64,000 nt of DNA from Pseudomonadota bacterium (GTDB lineage Bacteria; Pseudomonadota; Gammaproteobacteria; Steroidobacterales; Woeseiaceae), in assembly GCA_022574185.1 (NCBI GenBank), contig JACZSM010000003.1, forward strand, positions 1 to 64,000. The letters run 5' to 3'. The position numbers were made by a program, and so were the translations under genes. This document shows, one piece after another, positions 17,622 to 25,819 of this stretch. Every line of letters starts with the position of its first letter. Within the stretch, counting starts at the first letter, position 1. The notes under the pieces were generated by a model. The model saw only the letters and a list, made by a program, of their open reading frames with translations. It searched no databases and was not told the DNA's origin.

Positions 17622-18029
17622 CTATTCGGGTTTTTCGATCGCCACCGGAGTCAGCAGGAAACGAAACGTTCTGCAGGTCTTTATGCCCGACAATTTCTTC
17701 CCTTCGCGCAACGGTCGATACGATGAGGCACGTATTGCCAGCGTCGAAGGTTTCTCGAATATTCTATGCGTACTCTTGCGAACCGTGACTCTCGACGTTC
17801 GGCCGTCTCGATCTACGTTGAAGCACACCTCAACTTCGCCTTCGAGCCGATCACGACGCGCGCGCTTCGGGTAAATCGGCACAACGGTCTGCAACGGCTG
17901 ACGTTCGCCACTATCGTCAGTCAGATGATCGATAAGAAGACTTGCGTGCGAGTCGTCTTCGGCATCGCCGACAGATGCGCAGAGTAACATTGTCACCACT
18001 ACGCCGATTGTCGCGAAGCTATTTCTCAT
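17622..18029 (-). CDS. TonB C-terminal-domain protein (energy transducer type)
   Basis: This encodes about 135 residues: a signal peptide (FATIGVVVTMLLCASVGDA) and then a domain with VPIYPKRARRDRLEGEVEVCFNVDRDG, the typical TonB C-terminal strand pattern. There is no proline-rich spanning region, so this is a short periplasmic TonB-like protein rather than a classic TonB. The ATG at 18029 is chosen; another lies two codons upstream. The start overlaps the end of the TPR gene, which suggests cotranscription. TPR plus short TonB pairs occur in several gammaproteobacteria, but the role is unclear. Confidence 0.8.
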   Translation of the reverse strand: MRNSFATIGVVVTMLLCASVGDAEDDSHASLLIDHLTDDSGERQPLQTVVPIYPKRARRDRLEGEVEVCFNVDRDGRTSRVTVRKSTHRIFEKPSTLAIRASSYRPLREGKKLSGIKTCRTFRFLLTPVAIEKPE

Positions 18030-18552
18030 CGACATCAGGCATGGGCGAACGCCGATCGTCAATGACAATAGCCGGCGCCACCGGATTGGTTTGGTCGAGC
18101 AACATCATCCGTACGGCTTTTAGCGTCCGTGATTTTGGACTGATCGCCTCTCCTTTTTGCAGATCCTGCTCAGCTTCTTCGTAGCGTTTCTGTTTTACGT
18201 AAATGAGCGCTCTGTTGCTGTAGGCGCGCCAGTATCGATCATTTATTTCCAGCACCTGGTCGCAATATAACAGCGCTGTATCGAGCTGATTCAGCAAGAG
18301 GTATCCCGCGCACAAATTGGACATTCCTATCTGTCTGTTCCGCGAACTATTCGCGTAGCGGAGCCCCATTAGTGTGAGCCGCACACCTTCCTCGGCGTCG
18401 CCGGCCAGGAGTGCATCGGCTCCTTCCTGCAGCGCAGGATTCGTAGGGCCTATGACGGTCTTGTTGGACTGCGCCATCACGTCGGCGCCGGACAAGCACA
18501 ACAGAGCTGCCATGAACACACAGAGCAATTGTTGCCCGGATGTTTTCTTCAT
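18019..18552 (-). CDS. Exported TPR-repeat protein
   Basis: This 177-residue protein has a signal peptide (LLCVFMAALLCLSGADVMA) and at least two or three tetratricopeptide units: NPALQEGADALLAGDAEEG, LCAGYLLLNQLDTALLYCD and AYSNRALIYVKQKRYEEAE. It probably acts as a periplasmic scaffold. The second of two adjacent ATGs (18552) is chosen because AAGG lies five bases before it. Its last codons overlap the TonB-like gene downstream, so the two products may work together. Confidence 0.85.
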   Translation of the reverse strand: MKKTSGQQLLCVFMAALLCLSGADVMAQSNKTVIGPTNPALQEGADALLAGDAEEGVRLTLMGLRYANSSRNRQIGMSNLCAGYLLLNQLDTALLYCDQVLEINDRYWRAYSNRALIYVKQKRYEEAEQDLQKGEAISPKSRTLKAVRMMLLDQTNPVAPAIVIDDRRSPMPDVDEK

Positions 18553-18599
18553 CATTGCCTTGTTTATGCGCTCAATCGATCTCGTTGTTCTTATCAGCA

Positions 18600-19028
18600 T
18601 CAGCCACTGATGTAATGTTCGAGTTGCTCTATTTCCTCTTGTTGGTCGGCAATGATCGCCTTGACAAGATCACCGATCGAAATCATGCCAATGACGCGGT
18701 TGTCTTCAAGAACCGGCAGGTGGCGAATCTTTTCCTCGGTCATAAGACTCATGCATTCGTTCACCGTCTTGCTGCTCGAGGTCGTAAAGACATTGGCTGT
18801 CATGATTTCGGCAACATGGGTGGTCTCGGACGATCGTCCTTTTATGATTACCTTTCGTGCATAATCCCGCTCTGACATGATGCCCAGCATTTCGTCATCC
18901 TGCATGACCACAAGCGACCCTATGCCCTTATCCGCCATCAGCTTTATCGCATCCAGTACAGAATCTTCGGGCCCAATGGATATGATGTCTCGACCCTTGC
19001 CATCCAGCAGATGTTTGACTAGTTTCAT
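18600..19028 (-). CDS. CBS-domain pair protein
   Basis: This 142-residue protein is made of two CBS domains: one around ISIGPEDSVLDAIKLMADKG to GIMSERDYARK, and one around VFTTSSSKTVNECMSLM to GMISIGDLVKAII. Such pairs bind adenine nucleotides and report energy state; no partner enzyme is adjacent. The ATG at 19028 has a very strong Shine-Dalgarno (GGGGAGG), which settles the start against longer frames. It stands 47 bp upstream of the TPR gene on the same strand and may share its transcript. Confidence 0.93.
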   Translation of the reverse strand: MKLVKHLLDGKGRDIISIGPEDSVLDAIKLMADKGIGSLVVMQDDEMLGIMSERDYARKVIIKGRSSETTHVAEIMTANVFTTSSSKTVNECMSLMTEEKIRHLPVLEDNRVIGMISIGDLVKAIIADQQEEIEQLEHYISG

Positions 19029-19196
19029 TCTGCCTCCCCTAATGTCGCCTGGCGCGACTGACTGACCACAGGACCCGGCGAGACTTACAGGAATCGCCTG
19101 AGTTAGTTTAATTCTAGCAGCCACGGCAAGACAGTGCGCACCGATCTTGTACCCACTGAATCAAATGGTAAAATTTCAATAACTTAGGGACTGAAT

Positions 19197-19907
19197 TCAG
19201 TCGTCTCGCCGTACGATCCCGCGAACGTCCGACACTCTCACTGAACCACTGCCAGCGTCGACAATGATCAGATCATGCTCGACGTCATCGATATCGATAC
19301 CGCCCGATCCGTCGTCAATAGTGACGCTGCCGCCCACGGCCCGAACCGTGATATCGCCGGAGCCGTCTTCAATTGCAACATCGCCAGTAACGCCGGTAAC
19401 TGTAATCGAACCGGAGCCGTCGTCGATGACGAGGCTACCGACGTTTTTTACGGTAATTGATCCTGACCCATCGTCAATGATGATATGGCTACTGACAGCT
19501 TCGACATGTATGGAGCCAGAGCCATCATCGATTACAAGAGCCAGGCCATGCGGCATGCTTATCTCCAGATCGATGCTTCTATCGCCATGGAAACCCCACA
19601 TTCCATGGTCGAAATAGGCAATGAGCATCGCCCGATCACGCTGCTTCACGAGCGTAAGCTTCAGATCCGACTCAATAATTTCTATTGCTTCCTCGGCGTC
19701 AGCATCCGGCAGGCGAATCGTCGCCACAACACGAATAACGGTGGCATCAGGATCGCCCTTGATCTCCAAGCTGCCGGCACCGGCATCGATTTCAAGCGTA
19801 TTGATACGATCCATCGACAATTCGAGGTCTCGAACTTCTGTGTAACCGTTCCAGGCAGCATTTGACAGGCTAGCTGCAAACATCGCTATCACAATAAAAC
19901 TACGCAT
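19197..19907 (-). CDS. DUF4097-type beta-helical repeat protein, exported
   Basis: This 236-residue protein has a signal peptide (VIAMFAASLSNAA), then a domain with ELSMDRINTLEIDAGAGSLEI, and then six repeats centred on I-D-D-G-S-G-S-I at residues 126, 144, 161, 179, 197 and 216, a period of about 17-19 residues. Such repeats build a right-handed beta-helix-like solenoid as in DUF4097 (putative auto-transporter adhesin head-GIN-like) proteins. A GAGG site lies before the ATG at 19907. The function is unknown; the family is often found with anti-sigma or envelope genes. Confidence 0.88.
   Translation of the reverse strand: MRSFIVIAMFAASLSNAAWNGYTEVRDLELSMDRINTLEIDAGAGSLEIKGDPDATVIRVVATIRLPDADAEEAIEIIESDLKLTLVKQRDRAMLIAYFDHGMWGFHGDRSIDLEISMPHGLALVIDDGSGSIHVEAVSSHIIIDDGSGSITVKNVGSLVIDDGSGSITVTGVTGDVAIEDGSGDITVRAVGGSVTIDDGSGGIDIDDVEHDLIIVDAGSGSVRVSDVRGIVRRDD
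19230..19532 (-). repeat. Six-fold repeat encoding the DGSGS solenoid
   Basis: The coding sequence contains six imperfect copies of a 51-57 bp unit, each encoding a variant of IDDGSGSITV. Copies 2 and 3 are almost identical at the protein level but differ at several third positions, which suggests old duplications held by selection on the protein rather than recent DNA expansion. Confidence 0.8.
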
Positions 19908-19980
19908 CGCCGTCCTCTCTTCACAAAGTATAGGTTCCAGTTAGATGCACGGCAGTGCTATTGGGTTGCAATGGTGGCCT

Positions 19981-21321
19981 TCAGTCGTCCTGCCGCCGAT
20001 AGACTGACAGCCGCTGCTCAAGATCGGAGGATGAATGCCAGCGGCCGCGCAGCATGACGCCGTGGATGCGGCGCGTGTTGCCAATGTCCTTGAGCGGATT
20101 GGCGTCAAGCAATACAAGGTCAGCATCGCGGCCAATCGCCACGGTGCCAGTATTGATGTCAAGAAATTGCGCCGCGGCGGCCGTGCCAGTCCGCAACGCC
20201 TCGAATGGCGTCAATCCAGCTGCGACCAGCAAACGCAGTTCATGATGCAAGGAGAAGCCTGGTACATTGAACACCTGCGGTGCATCGGATCCGAGCAACA
20301 GACCCGCTCCGGCCTCATGCAACGCAAGTATCAACCGACGGCGAATTTCGATTGCCCGCAAAGCAATTTCAGCATTGAACCCACGCTCGCGCTCCTGTGT
20401 TTGTTTCGATCTGACCCACTGATTTACGGTCGCCTCCGGCATAAAACGCATCTCCGGGCGGTTGCGCAATTCGGCGACTGACAGCGCGGAAACACGGTGC
20501 TCGAAAAGCGACTCGGTCGGTACATTCCAGGTACCCGCTGCGGCGGTCCGCGCTGCTATCTCGGTGATTCTTTCCTCAATCACCTGATCAGCGAGCAATA
20601 CGTCGAAGAATCCACCGTAGCCACCAGAAGGATCGATATTGGCCGCTAACAACGCTACGAAATAACCGTCAAGATGATCGATCGTCGCGATACCTGCAGC
20701 GAGCGCATTGTCAACGCCAACCGCAACGGGCACGTGCCCCGCGAATCGCATGCCGAGTTCGGTAGACACCGTGGCGATCGCCGAAAATTCATCCGGACTC
20801 AGCCCCGGATGAATTTTGATGAAGTCGTAGCCGGCCGCATGCTGGGCCCGGACTTTGCGCATTGCGTCAGCCGCGCCATTAACCGACTCGCCGTTCAGCG
20901 ATGGCCCGGACGTAATCAGGCGTGGACCGAATGCATCACCGTCAATCAGTTGCTGTCTCAGGGTCAGATGTGATCGACGACCAAGCATGCCGCGAATCGT
21001 CGTTACACCATTTACGACGAACAACGTCATCACTCTGTCGAGATCTTGCGTTCCCACTTCGGGCACGTGCGCATGCATCTCGGTAAGACCGGGCATCAGG
21101 TAGCGATCCGTGCCATCGACGACCCAGGCATCTCCGGGAACCGGTATCGTGTCGACGTCTCCGATTTCCACAATCGATCCGTCTGTGACGATGACAGTTT
21201 GTTGAGTGACAATCGTGGCCGACGTCATCGGCACGACATTTACGTTGACAAATGCCGTTGACGATGCTGCGGTAGCATTAGCCGCCAGCAGACAAGAAGC
21301 TATCAGGATCAAGCCCTGCAT
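19981..21321 (-). CDS. Exported amidohydrolase family protein (imidazolonepropionase-like)
   Basis: This 446-residue protein has a signal peptide (LILIASCLLAANATA) and a metal-dependent amidohydrolase barrel. Metal ligands are visible in TEMHAHVPE (HxH), the probable carbamylated Lys in FIKIHPGL, His in FAGHVPV and TIDHLDGY, and Asp in LLGSDAPQ. The C-terminal segment DADLVLLDANPLKDI is the usual closing beta domain. It is related to exported prolidase- or imidazolonepropionase-like hydrolases; the substrate is unknown. No good Shine-Dalgarno is seen before the ATG at 21321. It lies 20 bp downstream of a threonine dehydratase-like gene on the same strand. Confidence 0.9.
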   Translation of the reverse strand: MQGLILIASCLLAANATAASSTAFVNVNVVPMTSATIVTQQTVIVTDGSIVEIGDVDTIPVPGDAWVVDGTDRYLMPGLTEMHAHVPEVGTQDLDRVMTLFVVNGVTTIRGMLGRRSHLTLRQQLIDGDAFGPRLITSGPSLNGESVNGAADAMRKVRAQHAAGYDFIKIHPGLSPDEFSAIATVSTELGMRFAGHVPVAVGVDNALAAGIATIDHLDGYFVALLAANIDPSGGYGGFFDVLLADQVIEERITEIAARTAAAGTWNVPTESLFEHRVSALSVAELRNRPEMRFMPEATVNQWVRSKQTQERERGFNAEIALRAIEIRRRLILALHEAGAGLLLGSDAPQVFNVPGFSLHHELRLLVAAGLTPFEALRTGTAAAAQFLDINTGTVAIGRDADLVLLDANPLKDIGNTRRIHGVMLRGRWHSSSDLEQRLSVYRRQDD

Positions 21322-21341
21322 CGCTAATCGTGTTGCGTGTA

Positions 21342-22316
21342 TCAGGATTTTATGCGAATCGATTCGAGTGTCTCCTGGCTCACATTGCCGCCGCAGATGA
21401 TGACGGCAACTTTTTTGTCGGCAATATACTCGGCACGGGCGAGCATGGCGGCGATCGCGACGCCCGCAGCACCCTCAATGACCTGTTCGTGAGCGTTGAT
21501 GAACAGGCGCATGGCATTGGCTATCTCCTCCTCACTGACAAGAATGAACTCATCAATAAGTTCCCGGCAGAATTCGAAAGTAATGGCATCGGCCTCGATG
21601 CCACCGGCTGTGCCGTCCGACAATGTCGGTTCGCTCGGTAAATCGACAATTCGTCCCGCCTCGATGGAATGCGCCATTATCGCTGACGCCTGCGGCTGAC
21701 AACCATAGATTTGAATATTGGGATTGTGCGTCCGCAGGACGCTGCCAACACCGCTCGCGAGGCCGCCGCCGCCTATCGCGATGAATACAGCATCGACATC
21801 GGGCAGCTGCTCGACGATTTCGATGCCACAGGTCGCCTGACCCGCGATGACTTCAGCATCGTTATAAGGCGACAGGTAAACCATGTTGTTGCGCTCGGCG
21901 AACTCGCGAGCATGCTGTTCGGTTTCGAGTCCATCTGAGCCAAAGAACCGAACGTCGCCATCAAAACTACGAATCGCCTCAATTTTGACCGGTGACGTTC
22001 GCTCGGGCACGAAGATAACGCCTTGGACCTCAAGTTTCTGCATGGCGCAGGCCACCGCAGCACCGTGATTGCCGCTCGAAGCTGTAACACAACCGTCGCC
22101 GCGCTGAGCAGCGGACAGCGTCATCAGACGATTGGTCGCGCCACGCATTTTAAAGGATCCTGTGTGCTGCAGATTCTCGAGCTTCAGGTAGACATCAGCA
22201 CCCGTTTTACTGCTAAACAGGGGCGCTTGCACCAGTGGCGTCTTGCAGATGAAATCGTCGATGCGGGTGGCTGCGCGCCTGGCTGCCGCCGCCATATGTC
22301 CAATTGAATCGCTCAC
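21342..22316 (-). CDS. Threonine/serine dehydratase (short, TdcB-like)
   Basis: This 324-residue fold-type II PLP enzyme deaminates threonine or serine to the 2-oxoacid. The PLP Lys is in GSFKMRGATNR, the phosphate or substrate loop is SSGNHGAAVA, and the glycine-rich loop is AIGGGGLASG. It has no ACT-like regulatory domain, unlike the longer IlvA at 41940, so it is the catabolic or racemase-like type. The first codon is GTG at 22316; an ATG seven codons later is an alternative start. It is divergent from the riboswitch-controlled oxidase. Confidence 0.9.
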   Translation of the reverse strand: MSDSIGHMAAAARRAATRIDDFICKTPLVQAPLFSSKTGADVYLKLENLQHTGSFKMRGATNRLMTLSAAQRGDGCVTASSGNHGAAVACAMQKLEVQGVIFVPERTSPVKIEAIRSFDGDVRFFGSDGLETEQHAREFAERNNMVYLSPYNDAEVIAGQATCGIEIVEQLPDVDAVFIAIGGGGLASGVGSVLRTHNPNIQIYGCQPQASAIMAHSIEAGRIVDLPSEPTLSDGTAGGIEADAITFEFCRELIDEFILVSEEEIANAMRLFINAHEQVIEGAAGVAIAAMLARAEYIADKKVAVIICGGNVSQETLESIRIKS

Positions 22317-22428
22317 AAACTCAGCTTGCGACAGCCAGGGGTCACTGGCAAGCCGTGATTTGACAATAAAGATGGCGACTTACACCAATTCATTGACACG
22401 CTTCTAAACGCTGTGCAACGATGGCTAT

Positions 22429-22512
22429 TCGCATGACAAAGGCACACCTGTCGAAAGGCGGGGTCGCAAAACTTCCGGTCTACGGGCTCGTCCTATGACA
22501 GCGGGGTTGCCA
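22429..22512 (+). ncRNA. Cyclic-di-GMP-I (GEMM-I) riboswitch aptamer
   Basis: The stretch matches the GEMM-I aptamer block by block. ACAAAGGCACACC is the 5-prime strand and J1/2. CCTGTC-GAAA-GGCGGG is the P2 hairpin with its GNRA tetraloop. GTCGCAAAACTTCCGG corresponds to the conserved GACGCAAAGCCTCCGG of the V. cholerae Vc2 aptamer. GTCTA with TATGAC is the tetraloop-receptor arm. AGCGGGGTTGCC is the conserved 3-prime strand, which also pairs back with GGCA. It lies 85 nt upstream of the FAD-oxidase ATG. Downstream, CACGAT/ATCGTG (22514-22537) forms a hairpin, and CCGGAAT/ATTCTGG (22574-22589) overlaps the first bases of the GGAGG ribosome site, suggesting translational control. Confidence 0.9.
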
Positions 22513-22597
22513 ACACGATCCGCTCGCCGCCATCGTGGCGATGCATCCTTCGCTGCTGTGTCTTTGCTATTGACCGGAATATATTCTGGAGGCAAGG

Positions 22598-23956
22598 ATG
22601 CCCGCAACAACGCGACAGAAGACTGGACACTATCGCAGCCTCGGGCACACAGGTCCAATTGACCTGCGACCGACCGACCTCAACAAACTGAAACGATATC
22701 TCGAACCTGATACGAATATCGCTCTGCCGATACGACCGCAAGGCGCAGGTACCGCATCGACCGACTGCAATCGATGCATCAACGGCAGTATTTTGCATAC
22801 TACCGGTCTCGATCGCATTACAAAGATCGACAGTTACAAGCACACAGTGACAGCACAGGCAGGTGTTCGCATCGGCACTCTCGTCGATGAGCTTGCCAAA
22901 CAGGGTCTCGAGTTGATCGGTGCCTATGACCTGCAGGGTCGAACGCTCGGGGGAGCAATTGCGGCACCGTGTTTTGGACCCGTAATTGGCAATCAGGGAG
23001 CCTATTTCTCCAGCCACGTCATTGCGATGAAACTTGTCACGGCGAGCGGTCAGTTGCTGAACGTTGAATCACAGCAACAGAACCTCCTGAGTGCATTGCG
23101 CCTGAGCTTCGGCTTGCTGGGTGTGATTTATGAAGCAACGCTGCGCGTGCGTCCAATCCGCACTTTTTCCGCGAGCCACCGGCGCATTAGCATTGACAAG
23201 TTCGCATCAGTGGTCGACACCCTTGCAAATGGCGACGTCGGTTTCAAATTTTACCTGTTGCCGCATCGTGACTGTATTTACCTTGACCTGCGCCGTTACG
23301 ACGCAGAGCCCGGCAACGCGTTCAGAGTCCCGTGGAAGATCAAGGACTGGGGGGAGAACACAGTATTGCCCAACATCATCAAGTCCCTCAATCGAGTCGT
23401 GCCGTTGCCGTCTGTCCGATACCGATTGATCGACACCGTCAGCGAAGCGACGCAGGGACTTGTCAATACCCGGCTCGTCACCGCTGGCACTAATGCGGCA
23501 GCACAATCTCAGCCCCACCGGAAAGAGAGGAGATCTGCATCGTACTTTTCGACCTGGTGTTTCCCCGCCGCAAATTTCGCAATGATTGTCAGAGCCTATC
23601 GCGATTTCTGCGAATTACTTTACACACAGTCCGGATTTCGCTGCGACATGCCGACGGTCGGGTATCGGCTGTGCCAGGACGCATCATCGTTGCTGTCACC
23701 ATCGTTTGACGAACCGATGATTGCGTTGACCGCAGCGTCGACGCAGGAAAGTGGCTGGGATAACTTCGTGATCGACCTTGCCGACTTTGCCGAGCACTGG
23801 GCCGGTACGCCACTTCTGAGCCAGTCGCGCGCACTACAGGGTGACTACGCCCACCAGGTGTATTCGAGCAGGCTCGACTTTTTCAGCCGCATACGGCGCC
23901 AGCTTGACCCGGAAAATCGGCTTCTGAGCCCATTCCTCGCGCAGTTCGTCTCGTAG
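22598..23956 (+). CDS. FAD-binding oxidoreductase (FAD_binding_4/GlcD-like), under c-di-GMP riboswitch
   Basis: This 452-residue protein has an N-terminal PCMH-type FAD domain: PIRPQGAGTASTDC for the pyrophosphate site, QAGVRIGTLVDEL, and the segment DLQGRTLGGAIAAPCFGP. The C-terminal half is a less conserved substrate domain ending DPENRLLSPFLAQF, similar to D-arabinono-1,4-lactone oxidase and related aldonolactone or sugar-alcohol oxidases. The electron donor cannot be named. No signal peptide is seen. GGAGG at 22588-22592 sets the ATG at 22598. The gene lies behind a cyclic-di-GMP-I riboswitch, unusual for this enzyme type, which ties it to surface or biofilm physiology. Confidence 0.88.
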   Translation: MPATTRQKTGHYRSLGHTGPIDLRPTDLNKLKRYLEPDTNIALPIRPQGAGTASTDCNRCINGSILHTTGLDRITKIDSYKHTVTAQAGVRIGTLVDELAKQGLELIGAYDLQGRTLGGAIAAPCFGPVIGNQGAYFSSHVIAMKLVTASGQLLNVESQQQNLLSALRLSFGLLGVIYEATLRVRPIRTFSASHRRISIDKFASVVDTLANGDVGFKFYLLPHRDCIYLDLRRYDAEPGNAFRVPWKIKDWGENTVLPNIIKSLNRVVPLPSVRYRLIDTVSEATQGLVNTRLVTAGTNAAAQSQPHRKERRSASYFSTWCFPAANFAMIVRAYRDFCELLYTQSGFRCDMPTVGYRLCQDASSLLSPSFDEPMIALTAASTQESGWDNFVIDLADFAEHWAGTPLLSQSRALQGDYAHQVYSSRLDFFSRIRRQLDPENRLLSPFLAQFVS

Positions 23957-24010
23957 TTCGCCCGTGCATTCCCCGGCACCCGACGATGATTTCGAAAAAA
24001 GCTGGACTCC

Positions 24011-24047
24011 ATATATCGAACTGATATAATATATCAATTCGATATAT
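24011..24047. promoter_or_regulatory. 37-bp palindromic operator, probably bound by PadR
   Basis: ATATATCGAA (24011-24020) is mirrored by TTCGATATAT (24038-24047), and the inner TGATATA (24022-24028) by TATATCA (24030-24036). The only mismatch is the pair 24021/24037. A TATAAT -10-like box (24025-24030) lies at the centre. The site is 31 bp upstream of the PadR gene, the standard place for autoregulation. Confidence 0.75.
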
Positions 24048-24077
24048 GAGCGGCTGTGGCCGCCAGTGTGAAATACC

Positions 24078-24626
24078 ATGGACGTAAAGACTGTATGTCT
24101 CGGCATGCTGACGGACGGCGAAGCCTCGGGCTATGACCTGAAGAAACATTTCGAATCCTCGTTTGGCCATTTTTTTGCGGCGGGGTACGGATCGATCTAC
24201 CCGGCGCTCGCTTCTCTGTCCGCGCAAGGCTACGTCAGCTGCAAGGAAATTCCGCAACAAGGCAAACCCGATCGCAAGGTTTACCGCATCACTGAAAATG
24301 GACGACGACGGTTGCTCCAGGAACTTGATCACCCGAATCCCAGCCACAAAGTGCGATCAGAATTTTTGGCGACGATGTGCTTTGCGCACCTCATGACGCC
24401 CGATCAGGTGCAAACCGTTCTCGATAATCGAATTACCGAAATTGACCGGTATTTGACGATGTTTGATGAATTCGAATGCACCTGCATGGAACAGACGCCG
24501 AACGGTATGCATTTTACCGTAGGACTGGGTCGGGCCGTCATGAGCGCGATGAAGAAGTACCTTGAGGAACATGGGCACGTATTGCTGGAGAACCCGCAAA
24601 TCGGGAAACGGCCGGCGACCGGGTAA
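24078..24626 (+). CDS. PadR family transcriptional regulator
   Basis: This 182-residue regulator has a winged helix-turn-helix at residues 1-80: LGMLTDGEASGYDLKKHFE, then GSIYPALASLSAQGYV and RKVYRITENGRR. The C-terminal helical dimerisation region matches PadR subfamily 2 (PadR_C), including LTMFDEFE. PadR proteins are usually repressors released by phenolic acids or drugs. It is the first gene of a run with an RND adaptor and pump 47 bp downstream, and a palindromic operator sits directly upstream. Local autorepression and control of the pump are therefore likely, by inference. Confidence 0.93.
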   Translation: MDVKTVCLGMLTDGEASGYDLKKHFESSFGHFFAAGYGSIYPALASLSAQGYVSCKEIPQQGKPDRKVYRITENGRRRLLQELDHPNPSHKVRSEFLATMCFAHLMTPDQVQTVLDNRITEIDRYLTMFDEFECTCMEQTPNGMHFTVGLGRAVMSAMKKYLEEHGHVLLENPQIGKRPATG

Positions 24627-24673
24627 CCGCCATCAACAGATGCACAGAACGAACGCGTAAAGGTAAACAAGAG

Positions 24674-25819
24674 ATGTTATTGGGCAAATATGAGAAGTAC
24701 CGATCCTGGCTTTACTCAGCAGCGATCGCAATTTTGATTTCGGCATGGCTGTTATCTGGCCAGGTTGGAAATGACGATGGAACGAATGACCAGCAGCAAA
24801 CAATGGCCACAGTCACCGCGACAAAGAGCAAAGTTCGCGTACGCACACAAAAAGCTGAAGAGATCATGCGAACGATTGTCTTAAACGGCAAAACCGCGCC
24901 TGCACGCGTCGTCGAACTCTCCGCTGAAACAGACGGTCGCGTTGAGTTCATTGGCGCACAACGCGGTGCCAGTATTCTGCGCGGCGAAGTGATCATACGT
25001 CTTGATGAACGCGATCGGCAGGCAAGACTTGCACAGGCGCGAGCGACCGTCAGGCAACGCGAAGTCGAATACGAGGGGCGCGTCAGACTCAAATCCAAGA
25101 GTTACGTATCGGAGGCGCAATTGCACGAAGCGGTAGCACTTCTCGAGACCGCAAAGACGGAGTTGATCCGAGCCGAACTGGATCTCGAGTATATGACTGT
25201 TCGCGCACCGTTCGATGGTGCGCTGCAGTCTCGTGTCGTGGAAATCGGTGACTTCGTCAAGCTTGGCGACCCTGTGGCGATCTATATTGATAACCGAACG
25301 ATTATCGTCTCGGCAAACCTGTCCGAATTTGATGCACGCTTTGTTCATGTCGGGCAGGCCGCCGAAGCAAGACTTGCGACCGGCGAACGCGTTCGCGGCA
25401 ATATTCGCTATGTTGCACCCGTCGCCGATGAGGCAACACGAACGTTCGTCGTCGAACTCGAGATCGACAATAGTCTTGGTGCACTACGTGCCGGTGGCAC
25501 TGCGAAGCTATACATTCCAGCCGAGCTCATTACCGCACACCGAATCTCTCCCTCACTACTGACGCTGGACGACGCAGGCAACGTGGGAATCAAGATTATC
25601 AACGATGCTGGCAAGGTTGAGTTTGTCGTTGCCGACATTGCATTGTCCGCGGGCGACGGTGTGTGGATTGCCGGGCTACCCGAGACCGCGACGATTATCA
25701 CTGTCGGCCAAGGATTCGTCACCAGCGGTTCGGTCGTCGACGCTGTGCCTGAAAATGATATCGAAACTGCTGTCGCGAGAAAAACTGCAGGCGTGAGTAA
25801 AAACAATGCAAGCAATTGA
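24674..25819 (+). CDS. RND efflux periplasmic adaptor (membrane fusion protein)
   Basis: This 381-residue protein has an N-terminal membrane anchor (LYSAAIAILISAWLLSG). The lipoyl/barrel-sandwich halves are around VVELSAETDGRVEFIGAQRG and LEYMTVRAPFDGALQSRVVEIGDFV, separated by a coiled-coil hairpin with a run of Ala, Arg and Glu. A beta-barrel domain follows. This is the HlyD/AcrA-type adaptor that joins an RND pump to an outer-membrane channel. It overlaps the pump gene by 14 bp. No outer-membrane channel gene is nearby, so a shared TolC-type protein must serve. Confidence 0.93.
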   Translation: MLLGKYEKYRSWLYSAAIAILISAWLLSGQVGNDDGTNDQQQTMATVTATKSKVRVRTQKAEEIMRTIVLNGKTAPARVVELSAETDGRVEFIGAQRGASILRGEVIIRLDERDRQARLAQARATVRQREVEYEGRVRLKSKSYVSEAQLHEAVALLETAKTELIRAELDLEYMTVRAPFDGALQSRVVEIGDFVKLGDPVAIYIDNRTIIVSANLSEFDARFVHVGQAAEARLATGERVRGNIRYVAPVADEATRTFVVELEIDNSLGALRAGGTAKLYIPAELITAHRISPSLLTLDDAGNVGIKIINDAGKVEFVVADIALSAGDGVWIAGLPETATIITVGQGFVTSGSVVDAVPENDIETAVARKTAGVSKNNASN

